Below, in pieces: positions 5,606 to 6,512 of a stretch of 6,512 nt of DNA. Position 1 is the first letter of the stretch; each line of letters starts with the position of its first letter. The position numbers and the translations under genes were made by a program. A model generated the notes under the pieces. That model was not told the DNA's origin. It searched no databases and saw only the letters and a list, made by a program, of their open reading frames with translations. The stretch is from Clostridia bacterium (GTDB lineage: Bacteria > Bacillota_E > RBS10-35 > JAJYVN01), in assembly GCA_027335545.1 (NCBI GenBank), contig DAHWHV010000509.1, positions 1-6,512 of the forward strand, read 5' to 3'.

Positions 5606-5634
5606 GAGCCAATCTTCTTGATCGCGCAGGAAAC

Positions 5635-5652
5635 TTCGCCCATTGGGGCGAA
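5635..5652. promoter_or_regulatory. Perfect inverted repeat upstream of the LPKTG protein gene
   Basis: TTCGCCC (5635-5641) and GGGCGAA (5646-5652) form a perfect 7-bp arm pair around ATTG, about 80 bases before the ATG of the anchored protein. The symmetry and location fit an operator or a small terminator hairpin. No known regulator site was recognised. Confidence 0.35.
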
Positions 5653-5732
5653 TCCCCCCGCGGCCCGTCCACCTGCTCGGTGCGCACCAGCCCCCGCCGG
5701 CAGTCCAGGACGGGGAAAGGGGCTATCTGTTC

Positions 5733-6404
5733 ATGCAGACGCGCGCGCTCCGCTGCCTGTTGCCGCTGGCCGCGTCCGTGACCCTGCTGGTCGCCGCTCC
5801 CACGGCGCTCGCCGCCACCACGGCCACGGCCACGGCGGGGACGGTGTTCGCCACGTTCTGGAAGGACGTGAATGCGGGCAATGCCACCGCCGCGGCGGCC
5901 CTCCTCGCCCCTTCCGTGAAGTGGAGCGCCGGCCCCGCGCAGGCCTACCCGCCCAAGTTCCCGCTGACGGCGACCGGATTGGCCGGCGTGGGTGCCCTGT
6001 TGGCCCAGGAGCAGGCCGACCACATCACCCTGACACTGGTCGGGACCCCCACGGTCAGCGGCAACGACGTCTCCTTTGCCGCGGACCTCTCCAACCCCAC
6101 GCTCAAGACGTTGGGCGTGAACTCCGTCCAGGTCGATGGCACCGCCACCGTCGCGGGCGGGCTGATCACCGCCGTGAGCACGACGGTGGCGCCGGCGTCC
6201 GTCGCGGCACTGACCAAGGCGTACGGTGCCGGCGCGGCCGCGGCGGCGGCCAAGACGGCGGGCACGGCCGCGGCGGCCGCCTTGCCCAAGACGGGGGCCG
6301 GGCCGCTGCTGTGGGTCTGGTCCTCCCTGCTGCTGCTGAGCGGCGGGGTGCTCCTGCGGCTGCGGCCGGCGACGGCCCGGCGGCAGCGCCGCGGGGCCGC
6401 CTGA
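5733..6404 (+). CDS. Secreted LPKTG-anchored protein with NTF2/SnoaL-like region
   Basis: The predicted 223-residue exported protein starts at ATG-5733, with GGGGAAAGG (5712-5720) as ribosome site. Residues 1-28 form a Sec signal peptide: Arg4/Arg7, a hydrophobic core, and an Ala-x-Ala site (ALA at 26-28). Residues 35-160 begin with VFATFWKDVNAGNATAAAALL and alternate strand-like stretches, resembling the SnoaL/NTF2-like cone fold; this is suggestive only, and no catalytic residues were identified. An Ala-rich linker (167-183) leads to LPKTG (184-188), a hydrophobic helix (about 190-208) and a basic tail (RPATARRQRRG). That is a complete sortase sorting signal, so the mature protein should be linked to the wall or, lacking a sortase, held in the membrane. 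The open frame extends upstream to an ATG at 5643, but that part would bury the signal peptide. No sortase gene is in the window. Function unknown. Confidence 0.85.
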   Translation: MQTRALRCLLPLAASVTLLVAAPTALAATTATATAGTVFATFWKDVNAGNATAAAALLAPSVKWSAGPAQAYPPKFPLTATGLAGVGALLAQEQADHITLTLVGTPTVSGNDVSFAADLSNPTLKTLGVNSVQVDGTATVAGGLITAVSTTVAPASVAALTKAYGAGAAAAAAKTAGTAAAAALPKTGAGPLLWVWSSLLLLSGGVLLRLRPATARRQRRGAA

Positions 6405-6452
6405 GGGCCGCCCCGCCGTCCGGGCGCCTGGTGGGCGGGCCAAGGCCGCACG

Positions 6453-6485
6453 GGGCTCCGGGGGATCTCGGTTCCCCTGGGGCCT
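6453..6485 (+). terminator. Long hairpin after the LPKTG protein gene
   Basis: Bases 6453-6465 pair with 6473-6485 over 13 positions, ten Watson-Crick and three G-T, around a seven-base loop. It begins 48 bases after the stop codon. No T-run follows, as with the other hairpins of this window. The remainder to 6512 shows no gene. Confidence 0.5.
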
Positions 6486-6512
6486 CACTCGGCGCCGCTC
6501 GCTGCTCCAGGC

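Larger units (their letters stand above)
5201..5621 (+). pseudogene. Broken 3' half of a second TIM-barrel sugar isomerase/epimerase gene
   Basis: Three pieces in three frames join into the C-terminal half of a xylose-isomerase-like TIM-barrel protein. Frame 2 (5201 to about 5291) gives LGVMLALENPWGLTPLGVRR, like the ALENHWG strand. Frame 1 (about 5281-5400) gives LGVVLDTGNY and then LAVLVHAKSYL, the Asp and His metal-ligand strands. Frame 3 (about 5441-5621) gives EWYDLDIDYPRVG and AGYRGYVSLEFEG, the final Glu strand. The first break needs one added base (a GGG run at 5292-5294); the second lies exactly at the five-copy 8-bp array at 5401-5440. About the first 145 residues are absent; that space is taken by the upstream region of the small membrane gene. 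It differs in subgroup from the intact isomerase at 3812 (ALEN versus ALHN), so it is not a recent copy. Sequencing error could explain one break, not the missing 5' half. Confidence 0.85.

Noticed and set aside
5618..5646. Possible promoter TTGATC with a -10-like CATTGG for the anchored protein gene
   Set aside because: The -10 match is poor and it overlaps the inverted repeat, so there is not enough support to list it.
5568..6488. Minus-strand 306-codon open frame opposite the LPKTG gene
   Set aside because: It is Arg/Gly/Gln-rich with no domain. The plus-strand frame has a signal peptide and a full sorting signal.

Overview
The window is very GC-rich DNA (strong G/C preference at third codon positions, TTG and GTG starts as common as ATG) from a bacterium. 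The last gene ends in an LPKTG sortase-type sorting signal, and a small LiaI/LiaF-like membrane protein is present. Together these point to a single-membrane (monoderm) or sortase-bearing high-GC lineage, such as Chloroflexota, Actinomycetota or a high-GC Bacillota. The sequence alone does not decide between them, and no mobile element, phage gene, CRISPR array, tRNA or rRNA was seen.

Layout. Positions 1-40 are a 12-bp tandem repeat cut by the window edge. Positions 145-2246 hold two plus-strand genes in a likely operon: an extended-SDR NAD-dependent sugar epimerase/dehydratase and a polytopic UPF0104/LPG_synthase_TM-like membrane protein. A strong hairpin at 2271-2294 separates them from a minus-strand pair: undecaprenyl-diphosphatase UppP (3509-2649) and, beyond a 13-bp hairpin, a small zinc-ribbon protein (about 2573-2298). 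The 302-bp divergent gap 3510-3811 carries a perfect G-quadruplex-type repeat and a plausible promoter for uppP. A plus-strand TIM-barrel sugar isomerase/epimerase-like gene follows (3812-4621), then a minus-strand 115-residue four-helix membrane protein (5061-4714). Next come the broken 3' half of a second TIM-barrel isomerase gene (5201-5621) and a secreted protein with an NTF2/SnoaL-like look and an LPKTG anchor (5733-6404), ended by a long hairpin.

How the genes may work together. The SDR enzyme (nucleotide-sugar chemistry), the UPF0104 protein (lipid-related membrane family), UppP (recycling of the C55 lipid carrier) and the sortase substrate all fit cell-envelope or surface-glycan work. 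This is inference from family membership; the genes do not form one operon.

Most interesting signal. In the broken isomerase gene, a tandem array of five 8-bp units (5401-5440) sits exactly where the reading frame is lost, and one unit fewer would restore the frame. A second break upstream is one G short in a short G run. The locus is therefore either a decaying pseudogene broken by repeat expansion or, less likely, a repeat-number switch. The second most interesting signal is a UppP that keeps both diagnostic motifs but has Val where the family active-site His is expected.
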